A DNA stretch of 64,000 nt from Paraburkholderia dinghuensis. Lineage in GTDB: Bacteria > Pseudomonadota > Gammaproteobacteria > Burkholderiales > Burkholderiaceae. A program made the position numbers and the translations under genes. The notes under the pieces were generated by a model, which worked only from the letters and a program-made list of their open reading frames with translations, ran no database searches and was not told the DNA's origin. Shown here piece after piece: positions 35,849 through 44,112 of this stretch (position 1 is its first letter; every line of letters starts with the position of its first letter). Where the stretch lies: positions 286,381 through 350,380 of the forward strand of contig NZ_RQIS01000004.1 in NCBI RefSeq assembly GCF_003837865.1. The letters are read 5' to 3'.

Positions 35849-36313
35849 ATGAGACCGCCGCGCCTCGACCAACTCGACGACCTCGACCGCAACCTCGTCG
35901 CGCTGCTGCAGGAGAATGCGCGAGAGAGCGTCGCGAACCTCGCGCGCCGGCTCGGCGTTGCACGCACCACGGTGCTCGCGCGCATCGCCCGGCTGGAACG
36001 ATCGCAAGTGATCGCGGGCTATGGCGCGCGGCTCGGACAGGACGTGCTCGACGCGAGCCTTCAGGCGTGGGTGGGTCTGATCATCGCGCCAAAGCATGGC
36101 GCGGATTTGCTCAAACGCCTCGGCAAGATGCCCGAGGTGCAGTTGCTGTGCGCGGTCAGTGGCGAATACGACTATGTCGCGTGGCTGCGTGCCGAAACGC
36201 CGGATCGCCTCAATGACCTGCTCGACCAGATCGGTACCATGCCGGGTGTCGAGCGCACCACGACCTCGATCGTGCTCGCACGCAAAATCGACCGCGGGAC
36301 GATCGCGGGCTGA
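35849..36313 (+). CDS. Lrp/AsnC family transcriptional regulator
   Basis: A 154-residue regulator. The helix-turn-helix part is LDRNLVALLQENARESVANLARRLGVARTTVLARIARLE (about residues 11-49), followed by an AsnC ligand domain (GKMPEVQLLCAVSGEYDYVAWLRAE). Start 35849 gives the usual spacing; ATG 35810 would add 13 residues. It lies just upstream of the saccharopine/lysine dehydrogenase in the same direction and is probably its regulator, with an amino acid as effector. Confidence 0.88.
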   Translation: MRPPRLDQLDDLDRNLVALLQENARESVANLARRLGVARTTVLARIARLERSQVIAGYGARLGQDVLDASLQAWVGLIIAPKHGADLLKRLGKMPEVQLLCAVSGEYDYVAWLRAETPDRLNDLLDQIGTMPGVERTTTSIVLARKIDRGTIAG

Positions 36314-36331
36314 AGCCGTTCATTCGCTTGT

Positions 36332-36348
36332 TTCGACGAATCGTCGAA
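36332..36348. promoter_or_regulatory. 17-bp perfect palindrome, candidate operator
   Basis: TTCGACGA-A-TCGTCGAA, 18 bases after the Lrp stop and 130 bases before the dehydrogenase start. It is followed by three more TCGAA repeats (about 36355-36384). It is likely the binding site of the adjacent Lrp-type regulator. Confidence 0.55.
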
Positions 36349-36479
36349 CTCTATCGTCGAAATGTCGAAAAACTCGGTCGAAACGCATCATTTTGCGCCT
36401 ATGAACCGTTTTTGCACCTCCCTAGACTGTCCGTAGCGGGAACGGCCCGCCCCGGAACATAGAACAAAGGAGATGCAAG

Positions 36480-37586
36480 ATGAAAGTCGCGATTGCCGGT
36501 GCCGGCCTGATCGGCCATACCATTGCTCACATGTTGCGCGAGACCGGGGACTACGAGGTGACCGCCCTCGACCGCGACGGGAGTGCACTCGATAAGCTCG
36601 CTGCCCAGGGCATTCCCGTCGAGCGTGTCGACTCCGCCGACGCCGCCGCCATGCGCCGCGCGCTGGCCGGATACGATGTGCTCGTGAATGCGCTGCCGTA
36701 TTACCTGGCGGTGAGCGTGGCGTCGGCGGCGAAGCACGCAGGCGTCCATTATTTCGATCTCACCGAGGACGTGCGTGCGACCCACGCAATCCGCGCGCTC
36801 GCCGATGGCGCCGATCGCGTCTTCATGCCGCAATGCGGACTCGCGCCGGGCTTCATCGGTATTGCAGCGCACGCGCTTGCGAGCCGTTTCACCGAGATAC
36901 GCGACGTGAAGATGCGCGTCGGCGCTTTGCCGCAGTTTCCCACCAACGCGTTCAAGTACAACCTGACCTGGAGCGTGGACGGTCTCATCAACGAGTATTG
37001 CCAGCCGTGCGAGGCGATTCGCGACAGCCGCGTTCAATCGTTGCAGCCGCTGGAGGGCCTCGAACACTTCTCGCTGGATGGTGTGGAGTACGAGGCGTTC
37101 AACACCTCGGGTGGCCTCGGCACGTTGTGCGAGACGCTGGCAGGTCGCGTCGAATCGCTCGACTACAAGTCGGTGCGCTATCCGGGCCATCGTGCGCTGA
37201 TGCAATTCCTGCTCGAAGATCTGCGCCTTGCCACCGACCGCGAGACGCTCAAGTCGATCCTGCGCCGTGCGGTGCCTGCAACCGGGCAGGACGTCGTGCT
37301 GATCTTCATGACGGTCACGGGCATGCGCGACGGTCAGCTCATCCAGGAAGTGTTCACGCGCAAGATCTTCGCGAAGACGGTATGCGGCATGCCGATGAGC
37401 GCAATCCAGATCACCACCGCAGGCGCGATGTGCGCCGTGCTCGATCTGTTCCGGGAGAGGGTGCTGCCGCAAAAGGGCTTCGTGCGCCAGGAACAGGTGT
37501 CGCTGGACGCGTTCCTCGCAAACCGGTTTGGTCAGGTGTACGAAGGCTCGACGCTCGATGTCAGGGCGTCGGCGCTGGTTGCCTAG
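36480..37586 (+). CDS. Saccharopine dehydrogenase family protein (likely L-lysine 6-dehydrogenase type)
   Basis: A 368-residue NAD(P)-dependent oxidoreductase with AAGGAG before the start. The dinucleotide motif GAGLIG (residues 7-12) opens a Rossmann domain, and YDVLVNALPYYLAVSVASAAKHAGVHYFDLTED is typical of saccharopine dehydrogenases. The C-terminal part (GLAPGFIGIAAHAL, GLGTLCETL, YKSVRYPGHRALMQFLL) fits the lysine 6-dehydrogenase branch. It would oxidise lysine or saccharopine to the semialdehyde. An Lrp gene and a palindrome upstream suggest amino acid-responsive control. Confidence 0.85.
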   Translation: MKVAIAGAGLIGHTIAHMLRETGDYEVTALDRDGSALDKLAAQGIPVERVDSADAAAMRRALAGYDVLVNALPYYLAVSVASAAKHAGVHYFDLTEDVRATHAIRALADGADRVFMPQCGLAPGFIGIAAHALASRFTEIRDVKMRVGALPQFPTNAFKYNLTWSVDGLINEYCQPCEAIRDSRVQSLQPLEGLEHFSLDGVEYEAFNTSGGLGTLCETLAGRVESLDYKSVRYPGHRALMQFLLEDLRLATDRETLKSILRRAVPATGQDVVLIFMTVTGMRDGQLIQEVFTRKIFAKTVCGMPMSAIQITTAGAMCAVLDLFRERVLPQKGFVRQEQVSLDAFLANRFGQVYEGSTLDVRASALVA

Positions 37587-37639
37587 ACTCGTCGCCTGGT
37601 TCGTTGCCTGATACGCAAGCGGACGTCGGCAGGCGGTCC

Positions 37640-38242
37640 TCAGCCTGCCGGCGGTTGTTGGCCCGTCTGAACGATGCGCTGAAGCAGCGCGTCGTATTCA
37701 GCCACGCCTGGCGCCGTGTTGTCGAAGACGATGAGCCCGTCGCACTGCGCGCCCGACGGCACGAATCGGCGCTGCCGGTATTCGTCCCAGTGGGCGAGCT
37801 TGTAGGCGTCGTTCGGATTGCCGCGCGCGATGATGCGACTGTGCGCCGTGTCTTCCGATGTCTGCACCCAGACCACCGCGATCTCCACCGATGGCGCGAC
37901 GCCGAGCCATGCACGGTCGAAGAGCCGACGGTCGCGAATTTCGCGCGAAAGCGGCCCCACGACGATCGCGCTGACGCCGAGTTCGATGTTTTCGCGGGCA
38001 GTGTCGAGGAGCCCCTGGTATTCGGGGTCCCGCAGATGCTGGAGGAAGAGGGGGCTGTCGCGGTCGTTTGGATCGTGCGTGAGCGCGGCCATGGCGGCGG
38101 CGCTGTAGCGGCCGTAGAGCGTGTCCTTGTCGAGCAGGCAGAACGCCTCGCCCGTGGCGCGGCCGAGCGGGCCTATCAGGCGCTTCGCGAGCGTTGTCTT
38201 GCCGGTGCCCGCGTGGCCGCACATAAATACGAGTCGTGTCAC
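37640..38242 (-). CDS. P-loop kinase/ATPase of unknown substrate
   Basis: A 200-residue protein with a GTG start. The Walker A motif GHAGTGKTT is at residues 9-17, and the layout (LVFMCGHAGTGKTTLAKRLI, FCLLDKDTLYGRY, VVGPLSREIRD, IARGNPNDAYKLAHWDEY) fits small-molecule kinases such as AAA_33/zeta-like or gluconate kinase-like proteins. Its start overlaps the end of the upstream CydX-like gene (GTGA), implying translational coupling. The substrate is unknown; no antitoxin-like gene lies beside it. Confidence 0.75.
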   Translation of the reverse strand: MTRLVFMCGHAGTGKTTLAKRLIGPLGRATGEAFCLLDKDTLYGRYSAAAMAALTHDPNDRDSPLFLQHLRDPEYQGLLDTARENIELGVSAIVVGPLSREIRDRRLFDRAWLGVAPSVEIAVVWVQTSEDTAHSRIIARGNPNDAYKLAHWDEYRQRRFVPSGAQCDGLIVFDNTAPGVAEYDALLQRIVQTGQQPPAG

Positions 38243-38370
38243 GAACGGCGCTTCCCTGCGTTGCCCTGCGGTGTGCCCTTACCGTGGCCGCTCGCTTCGA
38301 GCCACATCGCGTTAATGACGCCGAAGCCGGGTGCAACCCCGATGCCCGCTATCCACGTGAAGTACCCCAT
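38239..38370 (-). CDS. cydX: CydX-like cytochrome bd oxidase small subunit, orphan
   Basis: A 43-residue membrane peptide with AAGGAG nine bases before ATG. MGYFTWIAGIGVAPGFGVIN aligns without gaps to the CydX/YbgT pattern MxYFxWIxGxxxAxxFGVI, and the following AMWLE keeps the A..LE end; the tail is Gly/Lys-rich. CydX stabilises the heme site of cytochrome bd oxidase in the inner membrane. Position 2 has Gly where the family usually has Trp. No cydA or cydB gene lies within the window; instead it overlaps a P-loop kinase gene. It may serve a bd oxidase encoded elsewhere, or have gained another role. Confidence 0.7.
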   Translation of the reverse strand: MGYFTWIAGIGVAPGFGVINAMWLEASGHGKGTPQGNAGKRRS

Positions 38371-38380
38371 CGTTTCTTTC

Positions 38381-38420
38381 TCCTTGCCTTGAGTTGCCTT
38401 GAGTTGCCTTGAATTGCCTT
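38381..38420. repeat. 10-bp tandem repeat, four units, in the cydX leader
   Basis: Plus-strand units TCCTTGCCTT, GAGTTGCCTT, GAGTTGCCTT and GAATTGCCTT. On the minus strand each unit begins AAGGCAA, and the copy nearest the gene runs into the AAGGAG ribosome binding site of the cydX-like ORF. Confidence 0.85.
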
Positions 38421-38619
38421 GAAGCGCGGCGCAGCGCCGCCGCTTGCCGCGCGAATGTTGTACCGACGATGATGGCCGGTATGCGTGCGCTGCGCAAGCG
38501 CGTGGCGGGGCAGACACGTGCGCCGGGACGCCGCGCCGTCCGCGCGTATGATGAGCGCACAGCGGGGCTGCGGCCCTGGAAGGCGACCAGGCAGACCGAC
38601 ATAGACAGGGGTAGCGTCC

Positions 38620-39102
38620 ATGGCTTCGCGCGTGTTCCGTGCCTTGCTCGAACCCGCTGCTAATGTGCACCGTGGTTATCGCGCCGCGTCACGCGTTCTG
38701 GCGCTCGCCATGCTCGGCGTGCTGACAGTCGCCGGCTGCGGCGAAACACCCGCGACGCCGGTGCCGTTCAAGCCCGTGCCTGCCGAACGCGTTTTGCTAC
38801 CCGTTTATGTGCAACCGGGCGAAGGGCTCGTCGCGGTGGACGTGCGGCGCGAACGAACTGGCAATGTGATCGTCAAATTCCGCGATGCGCCGCTCTACGT
38901 CGACGGCAAGCAGGTCACCGACCTGATGAACGGCGAGCACGTCGTGCTGTATCTGGTTCCGGGCGTGCACCGGATCGGCGTGACGACGCAGTTCGATCCG
39001 TTGGTTGAGATCCGCTTCGTGGTCGACCCGCGCTACACGAACCGCGCAAGCGTCACTTTCGACACCGATCACCGCGTCCTGATCCGGCGCGTTGGGCAGT
39101 AA
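38620..39102 (+). CDS. Putative lipoprotein
   Basis: A 160-residue protein whose leader ends in the lipobox LTVAGC (Cys 40). The mature part is beta-rich: ERVLLPVYVQPGEGLVAVDVRR, APLYVDGKQVTDLMNGEHVVLYLVPGVHRIGV. It resembles small PEGA-like domains that follow a lipidated cysteine. No specific family is recognised. Likely anchored in the outer membrane. Confidence 0.7.
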   Translation: MASRVFRALLEPAANVHRGYRAASRVLALAMLGVLTVAGCGETPATPVPFKPVPAERVLLPVYVQPGEGLVAVDVRRERTGNVIVKFRDAPLYVDGKQVTDLMNGEHVVLYLVPGVHRIGVTTQFDPLVEIRFVVDPRYTNRASVTFDTDHRVLIRRVGQ

Positions 39103-39241
39103 CGCCTGTAGCGATTCGCGTGCTCGCGGGGAGGTGTCCGGCGCAGCGCGGGTCGCCGTGAAGCGCCCTATACTGGCGAACCGGAGCCACGCCAGGATCA
39201 ATCTCAGCACGGGCTGCGCCCGTCGCCGGAACGAAAAACAC

Positions 39242-40219
39242 ATGCTGATCAATTGCGCCGCGTATCAGAACGGCAAAAAACTGGGCGATGTTGCGATCAA
39301 GGACATCAGCGACTACCTCGCCCAATCCGAGTGCTTCGTCTGGGTCGCGCTCAAGGACCCCGACGACGCCGAGATGGCCGCCATGAAGGAGGAGTTCGAC
39401 CTGCATGCGCTTGCGATCGAAGACGTCATGCGAGGCGGGCAGCGGCCGAAGATCGAGGATTACGGCGACACGCTCTTCACGGTCCTGCACACCATCGAGA
39501 CCGGCGACGACGGCGAACTGATCATCGGCCAGGTGAACATCTTCGCGGGGCCGAACTTCGTGGTTTCGGTGCGCCATCGCGCGCAGCAGGGTTTTCAGGA
39601 CGTGCGTGCGCGCTGCGAACGCGAACCGGAGCTGCTCAAGGAAGGCGCGGGCTTCGTGCTTTACGCGCTCGTCGACAGCGTCGTCGACCGGTACACGCCG
39701 GTGGTGGAAGTGCTTTCGGAAGAAATCGAGGAACTCGAGGATCGCATCTTCGAGAAGCACAGCCTCGCGGCCTCGCGCGCGATCATCCAGGACCTCTATT
39801 CGCTCAAGCGCCGCCTCGTGATCCTCCAGCATCACATCACGCCGCTTGTGGATGCGGTGGGCAAGCTCGTCGGCGGGCGCGTTCCGTCGATCTGCTCGGG
39901 TATGCAGGCGTACTACCGCGATGTCTACGACCACCTCGTGCGCGTGTCGAACATGATCGACGCACGCCGCGACATGATCGTTACGGCGGTTCAGGTGAAC
40001 CTCGGCATGATTTCGGTCGCCGAGGGCGAGGTGACCAAGCGGCTTGGCGCGTTCGCGGCGCTTTTCGCCGTGCCCACCCTGATCGCGGGTATCTACGGGA
40101 TGAATTTCCAGTCGATTCCCGCATTGCAGTCCCGCTTCGGCTTCCAGATCTGCCTCGCCGCCATGGCGACCATCGACGGAATCCTGTACTTCCTGTTCCG
40201 CCGCGGCGGGTGGCTCTGA
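39242..40219 (+). CDS. corA: CorA family magnesium/cobalt transporter
   Basis: A 325-residue protein starting MLINCAAYQNGK; the frame upstream to 39092 is not conserved-looking. A long cytoplasmic helical domain (SEEIEELEDRIFEKHSL and the stalk helix around VQVNLGMISVAEGEVTKRL) is followed by two C-terminal membrane helices. The ion selectivity motif is YGMNF (about residue 284), the CorA GMN signature. It moves Mg2+ or Co2+ as a pentamer. The charged loop after GMN (QSIPALQSRFGFQ) lacks the E. coli MPEL-like acidic sequence, as in some ZntB-like members. Confidence 0.88.
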   Translation: MLINCAAYQNGKKLGDVAIKDISDYLAQSECFVWVALKDPDDAEMAAMKEEFDLHALAIEDVMRGGQRPKIEDYGDTLFTVLHTIETGDDGELIIGQVNIFAGPNFVVSVRHRAQQGFQDVRARCEREPELLKEGAGFVLYALVDSVVDRYTPVVEVLSEEIEELEDRIFEKHSLAASRAIIQDLYSLKRRLVILQHHITPLVDAVGKLVGGRVPSICSGMQAYYRDVYDHLVRVSNMIDARRDMIVTAVQVNLGMISVAEGEVTKRLGAFAALFAVPTLIAGIYGMNFQSIPALQSRFGFQICLAAMATIDGILYFLFRRGGWL

Positions 40220-40733
40220 ATCCGGGACACACCGCGGCGTACGGCCGGCTGCGCGGCCAGGCCGGCCGCGTCCGGAATAGAGGCAAGCTTCGGGACCATC
40301 GAGAAATAGAAGAAAAATCCCGGGGTGCTGCGCGTGCTCGAAGCGCCGGCCGTGGTCGCGGCGTCGTGACGCCAGCCCCGAGGTGCGCGGTCTGCAACGC
40401 CTGCTGAAAATAGGGCTCAAGAAATACGCCTGTAAGCCGTTATGTGTTACGTGATGGCGACGATATCGGCGCGGCCGGCTGGATGGAGGCCGGGCGCGCC
40501 GCGCTTTGCATGCCACCGCCCAAATGCCATGCGTAGCGTGAGTACCCGTAGAGCGGATCCCTCGGGTGCGAGTGCTACGCGTACCTGGCGAGCGATCGCT
40601 CGGGGCGTGGTCCGCGCGACACGTGCGGCGTGTCGGGGGGCAATTTCCGTATCGCGGCGCTCGCAGTGACGGGCGCGCTGAGCAACGCGACGCGGCCGCA
40701 ACAGGCAGCAAACGAGGCAGGAGCAATAAGAAA
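40220..40733. other. Intergenic region between corA and the LacI gene
   Basis: No ORF with coding character. A GC-rich inverted repeat CGGCCGGC / GCCGGCCG (40242-40268) lies 22 bases past corA but has no T-run, so termination there is uncertain. Confidence 0.5.
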
Positions 40734-41798
40734 ATGGCGACGATCAAGGATGTGGCCGCCGTGGCGGGGGTGTCGTTCACCACGGTGTCTCACGTGGTGA
40801 ATAACTCGCGACCGGTGTCGGCAGACGTTCGGACCAAGGTCGAGCGCGCGATCCGCGAGCTGAACTACGTGCCTTCGGCGGTAGCGCGTTCGCTCAAGGC
40901 GCGCTCGACCGCGACGATTGGGTTGCTGGTGCCGAACGGCACGAATCCGTACTTCGCGGAACTGGCCCGCGGCGTCGAGGACGGCTGCGCGCAGAAGGGC
41001 TACTGCGTCTTCTTCTGCAATTCCGACGACGATCCGCTCAAGCAGCGCAACTATTTGCGCGTGCTGCAGGAGAAGCGCATCGATGGTCTGATCGTGGCGT
41101 CGGCCGGGGAGGACGCGGTGCTCGCGGCAACCCTCGCCGACGCGCGCGAGCCGCTCGTCGTGGTGGACCGCAACATCGAAGGCCTCAGCGCCGATCTCGT
41201 GCAGATCGACCACGAGCGCGGCGCATGGCTCGCGACGCGGCACCTGATCGAACTGGGCCACTCGCGCATCGGCTGCATTACGGGGCCGGTCTCGATGGCC
41301 GTGAGCGCGATGCGCGTGCATGGCTTCCTGCGTGCGATGGCCGCGCGCGGTATCGAGATCGCGCCGGGCGCGATCGTCGAGAGCGATTTCTCGGCACCGG
41401 GCGGCTATCGTGCGGCGGCACAACTGTTCGACACCGTGCGTCCTACCGCGATCTTCGCCTGTAGCGACATGATGGGTATCGGCGCGCTGCGCGCCGCGGC
41501 TGAGTGCGGCGTTTCCGTGCCGGACGATTGCTCGATCATCGGCTTCGACGATATCGAGTTTGGCCGTTTCACCTGGCCCGCGCTGTCGACTGTCGGGCAC
41601 TCGGTGCGGGCGCTCGGCGAAATGGCCGCGCTCAAGCTGATCGAGCGCATCTCGGGCGGGGCCGAGGCCTCACCGCCCGGAGTCCGGCACGTGGCGGCGC
41701 CGCGGCTCATCGTGCGAGAATCGACTGGGGCGGTTTCCGGCGCGGTCGAGCCGGAGCCGGTCGCGGCCTCGGGCGCCGTGCTGGAAGGGGCCGCCTGA
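40734..41798 (+). CDS. LacI family transcriptional regulator (RbsR-like)
   Basis: A 354-residue repressor with AGGAG before the start. The helix-turn-helix is ATIKDVAAVAGVSFTTVSHVVN (residues 2-23), with the minor-groove hinge around YVPSAVARSLKARST. The sugar-binding periplasmic-fold domain includes TIGLLVPNGTNPYFAELARGVED and the C-terminal FDDIEFGRFTWPALSTV. Upstream of rbsK with 126 bases between, it is the likely ribose or nucleoside-sugar repressor of that gene. Its C-terminal 25 residues are an atypical Ala/Glu/Pro extension. Confidence 0.9.
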   Translation: MATIKDVAAVAGVSFTTVSHVVNNSRPVSADVRTKVERAIRELNYVPSAVARSLKARSTATIGLLVPNGTNPYFAELARGVEDGCAQKGYCVFFCNSDDDPLKQRNYLRVLQEKRIDGLIVASAGEDAVLAATLADAREPLVVVDRNIEGLSADLVQIDHERGAWLATRHLIELGHSRIGCITGPVSMAVSAMRVHGFLRAMAARGIEIAPGAIVESDFSAPGGYRAAAQLFDTVRPTAIFACSDMMGIGALRAAAECGVSVPDDCSIIGFDDIEFGRFTWPALSTVGHSVRALGEMAALKLIERISGGAEASPPGVRHVAAPRLIVRESTGAVSGAVEPEPVAASGAVLEGAA

Positions 41799-41823
41799 GG
41801 GAGGCGCTTGCAGGAGCCGGTTC

Positions 41824-41867
41824 GAGCGACCGATTCAAGTGGTCGTTTGAAGCGGCCGTTTGAAGCG
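41824..41867. promoter_or_regulatory. Clustered TTGAA repeats upstream of rbsK
   Basis: Direct copies of CGTTTGAAGCG at 41844-41854 and 41857-41867, with an inverted related half (CGATTCAAG) at 41831. They lie between the LacI stop and the ribokinase start and may be its operator. Confidence 0.4.
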
Positions 41868-41924
41868 ATTTGCGAAAAACGGGCGCAGCGCCACTCGACA
41901 CCATCCCTCGACGCAGGAGAACCC

Positions 41925-42863
41925 GTGGCGACTGAGACGCTCACCCGACCCGCACGCGGAAGCGTCGCGGTGGTCGGCAGCCTGAACATGGACCTCGTCG
42001 TGCGTGCGCCGCGCCTGCCTCATCCCGGGGAGACGCTCGCGGGAAGCGCGTTTGCGCAGGTCGCCGGCGGCAAGGGCGGCAACCAGGCCGTCGCCGCCGC
42101 TCGCCTCGGCGCGCAGGTCGCGATGATCGGCTGCACCGGCGCCGATGCCAACGGTACGGTGCTCCGCGCGGGACTTGCTGCGGAGGACGTCGACTGCAGT
42201 GCGCTGGAAACGTCGCCGCAGGCGCCAACCGGTGTGGCGCTGATTGTCGTCGACGAAGCGAGCCAGAATGCGATTGTCATCGTCGCGGGCAGCAATGGCG
42301 AAGTGACTCCCGACACGATTGCCCGGCACGAAGCCGTGCTTGCCCAGGCCGACGTGGTGGTCTGCCAGCTCGAAACGCCCTATGACGCCGTGCATGCGGC
42401 GCTCACCGTTGCGAAACGGCTCGGGAAAACAACGATCCTCAACCCCGCACCCGCCACAGGCCCGCTGCCGGCGGAGTGGCTGCCGCTCGCCGATTACCTC
42501 GTACCGAACGAACTCGAAGCCGCGGCGCTCACGGGCCTGCCGGCAAGCACGCCCGAGGACGCCGGGCGCGCTGCCACGGCGCTCCGTAGCCGGGGCGCGT
42601 GCAACGTGATAGTCACGCTCGGCGCACAGGGCGTTTGCGCGTTGCTCGGGGACTCGCCGCCCGCGCTGTGGCCGGCGCCGCGTGTCGCTGCGATCGATAC
42701 GACTGCTGCTGGCGACACGTTCATCGGCGCCCTGGCTGCAAGGCTGGCCGCTGGCGTCGCGGCACCCGAAGCCGTGCACTTCGCATTGCGCGCGGCATCG
42801 ATCTCGGTGACGCGCGCGGGCGCGCAACCTTCCATTCCGCGCTTCCACGAAGTGCCGGTCTAA
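41925..42863 (+). CDS. rbsK: Ribokinase
   Basis: A 312-residue PfkB-family kinase with a GTG start nine bases after AGGAGA. The N-terminal motif GSLNMDLVVRAPRLPHPGE is typical of RbsK, GGKGGNQAVAAARLGA is PfkB signature 1, and the C-terminal DTTAAGDTFIGALAA holds the catalytic Asp and the anion hole. It makes D-ribose-5-phosphate from ribose. It follows an RbsR-like gene; no ribose transporter is adjacent. Confidence 0.9.
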   Translation: MATETLTRPARGSVAVVGSLNMDLVVRAPRLPHPGETLAGSAFAQVAGGKGGNQAVAAARLGAQVAMIGCTGADANGTVLRAGLAAEDVDCSALETSPQAPTGVALIVVDEASQNAIVIVAGSNGEVTPDTIARHEAVLAQADVVVCQLETPYDAVHAALTVAKRLGKTTILNPAPATGPLPAEWLPLADYLVPNELEAAALTGLPASTPEDAGRAATALRSRGACNVIVTLGAQGVCALLGDSPPALWPAPRVAAIDTTAAGDTFIGALAARLAAGVAAPEAVHFALRAASISVTRAGAQPSIPRFHEVPV

Positions 42864-43274
42864 CCCGCCTGGCTGCTGCAGCGCGACGCGCCGCAGCACC
42901 GTCGCCCGGCGATTCTCACGGTTTGTCACTATTTTGCGCACCGGGCCGCGCGTCGTACCGCCACGTCGTGCAAGCGTTCTCGCGTGCCGCCCTCGGTCGC
43001 GCCGCTGTGTTGCAGTGGCATTTCTTTTCATTCCGCTCCGTGGGAGCCCGCACGCTGCGGCGTCACAGTTACGGTAAATTGAGGGACGCTGTCATGACCG
43101 TGGTCCGGCGGCGCGGTACACTGCGCGCGTCGGCATTCGGGCGCCGCTCCGTGGCGCTCCGGGCGCTCATGTCTTGCCGGGGGCATCCCCGACGGAAGCG
43201 CCCCTGACGCAACGACACCCGAGTTCGCCGGCGCCTGGTGCCGGTCGTGTGTGACAGAACAAAAGGACCCAGAC
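42864..43274. other. Intergenic region between rbsK and the hydratase gene
   Basis: GC-rich, without ORFs of coding composition, terminators or RNA genes that I can recognise. The hydratase promoter should lie in it. Confidence 0.5.
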
Positions 43275-44036
43275 ATGACGCATGACCATCTCGCGCAGCT
43301 CCTCGTGAATGCGCGCCGCCGGCATCAACCGATCGTCACGGTGGCGCCCGAGCACCTGCCGCCCGATGCGGCCACGGCCTATGCCGTCCAGCAGGCGGTG
43401 CTAGCGGGCCTTGGTACGACCACGGGGGCGTGGAAGGTCGGCGCGCGCACACCGGGTGGCCCGGCGTCGGGTGCGCCGATACCGGCGCCGCTCGTCCATG
43501 CCTCGCCCGCGCGCCTCGAGCAGCAAGCGTTCTTTCGCGTGCTGGTGGAACTGGAGGTTGCATTTCGCTTCGCTGAGCCTATCGCTCCGCGCGCCGATGC
43601 CTATGCGCGCGACGAGGTGCTCGCGCGGGTTGGACAGATCCTGCCGGCCATCGAGATCGTGGACAGTCGCTTCGCCGAATGGCCGAACGTTGCGCCGCTC
43701 GCGCAACTCGCTGACGCGCAGAACAACGGCGCGCTCGTGACCGGCCACGCGGTGCCATATAGTGCGCTTGCACGCTCGTTTGATTTCGTCGCGCCGAAAC
43801 TTGAACTGACGTTCAATGGCACGTCGCTCGTGTCCGAGGCTTCCGGCAATCCTGCGGGCGATCCGCGCGAATTGCTGGTCTGGTTCGTCAACCACTGCGC
43901 GGCCATGGGCATCACGATCGAATCCGAGTGGACTGTGACAACGGGTACATACGTCGGCGCGCATCGCCTCGATGTGCCGGGGCTGCTGCATGGCCATATC
44001 GACGGACTCGGCGAGGTGGAAATCGAGTTCGTTTGA
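43275..44036 (+). CDS. 2-keto-4-pentenoate hydratase / FAH-related family protein
   Basis: A 253-residue protein with AAAGGA before ATG 43275. The segments AYAVQQAVLAGLGTTTGAWKVGA, RVLVELEVAFRF, ILPAIEIVDSRF and the closing DGLGEVEIEF match MhpD-like hydratases, in which the E.E and D residues bind a metal ion. It hydrates 2-hydroxypenta-2,4-dienoate in catechol meta-cleavage routes, but no other meta-cleavage genes are next to it, so its substrate is open. It ends at a strong terminator. Confidence 0.82.
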   Translation: MTHDHLAQLLVNARRRHQPIVTVAPEHLPPDAATAYAVQQAVLAGLGTTTGAWKVGARTPGGPASGAPIPAPLVHASPARLEQQAFFRVLVELEVAFRFAEPIAPRADAYARDEVLARVGQILPAIEIVDSRFAEWPNVAPLAQLADAQNNGALVTGHAVPYSALARSFDFVAPKLELTFNGTSLVSEASGNPAGDPRELLVWFVNHCAAMGITIESEWTVTTGTYVGAHRLDVPGLLHGHIDGLGEVEIEFV

Positions 44037-44073
44037 AGCGGGCGGCGCCACCGCACCCCGGCATCGAACAAGT

Positions 44074-44112
44074 AAAAAGCCGTCGGCACAGGGTGCGACG
44101 GCTTTCTTTTTT
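44074..44112 (+). terminator. Rho-independent terminator
   Basis: Stem AAAGCCGTCG / CGACGGCTTT (44076-44106) followed by CTTTTTT, 40 bases after the hydratase stop. Confidence 0.9.

Noticed and set aside
40566..40733. Upstream extension of the LacI gene (56 codons)
   Set aside because: The helix-turn-helix must be at the N-terminus in this family, and AGGAG precedes the ATG at 40734.
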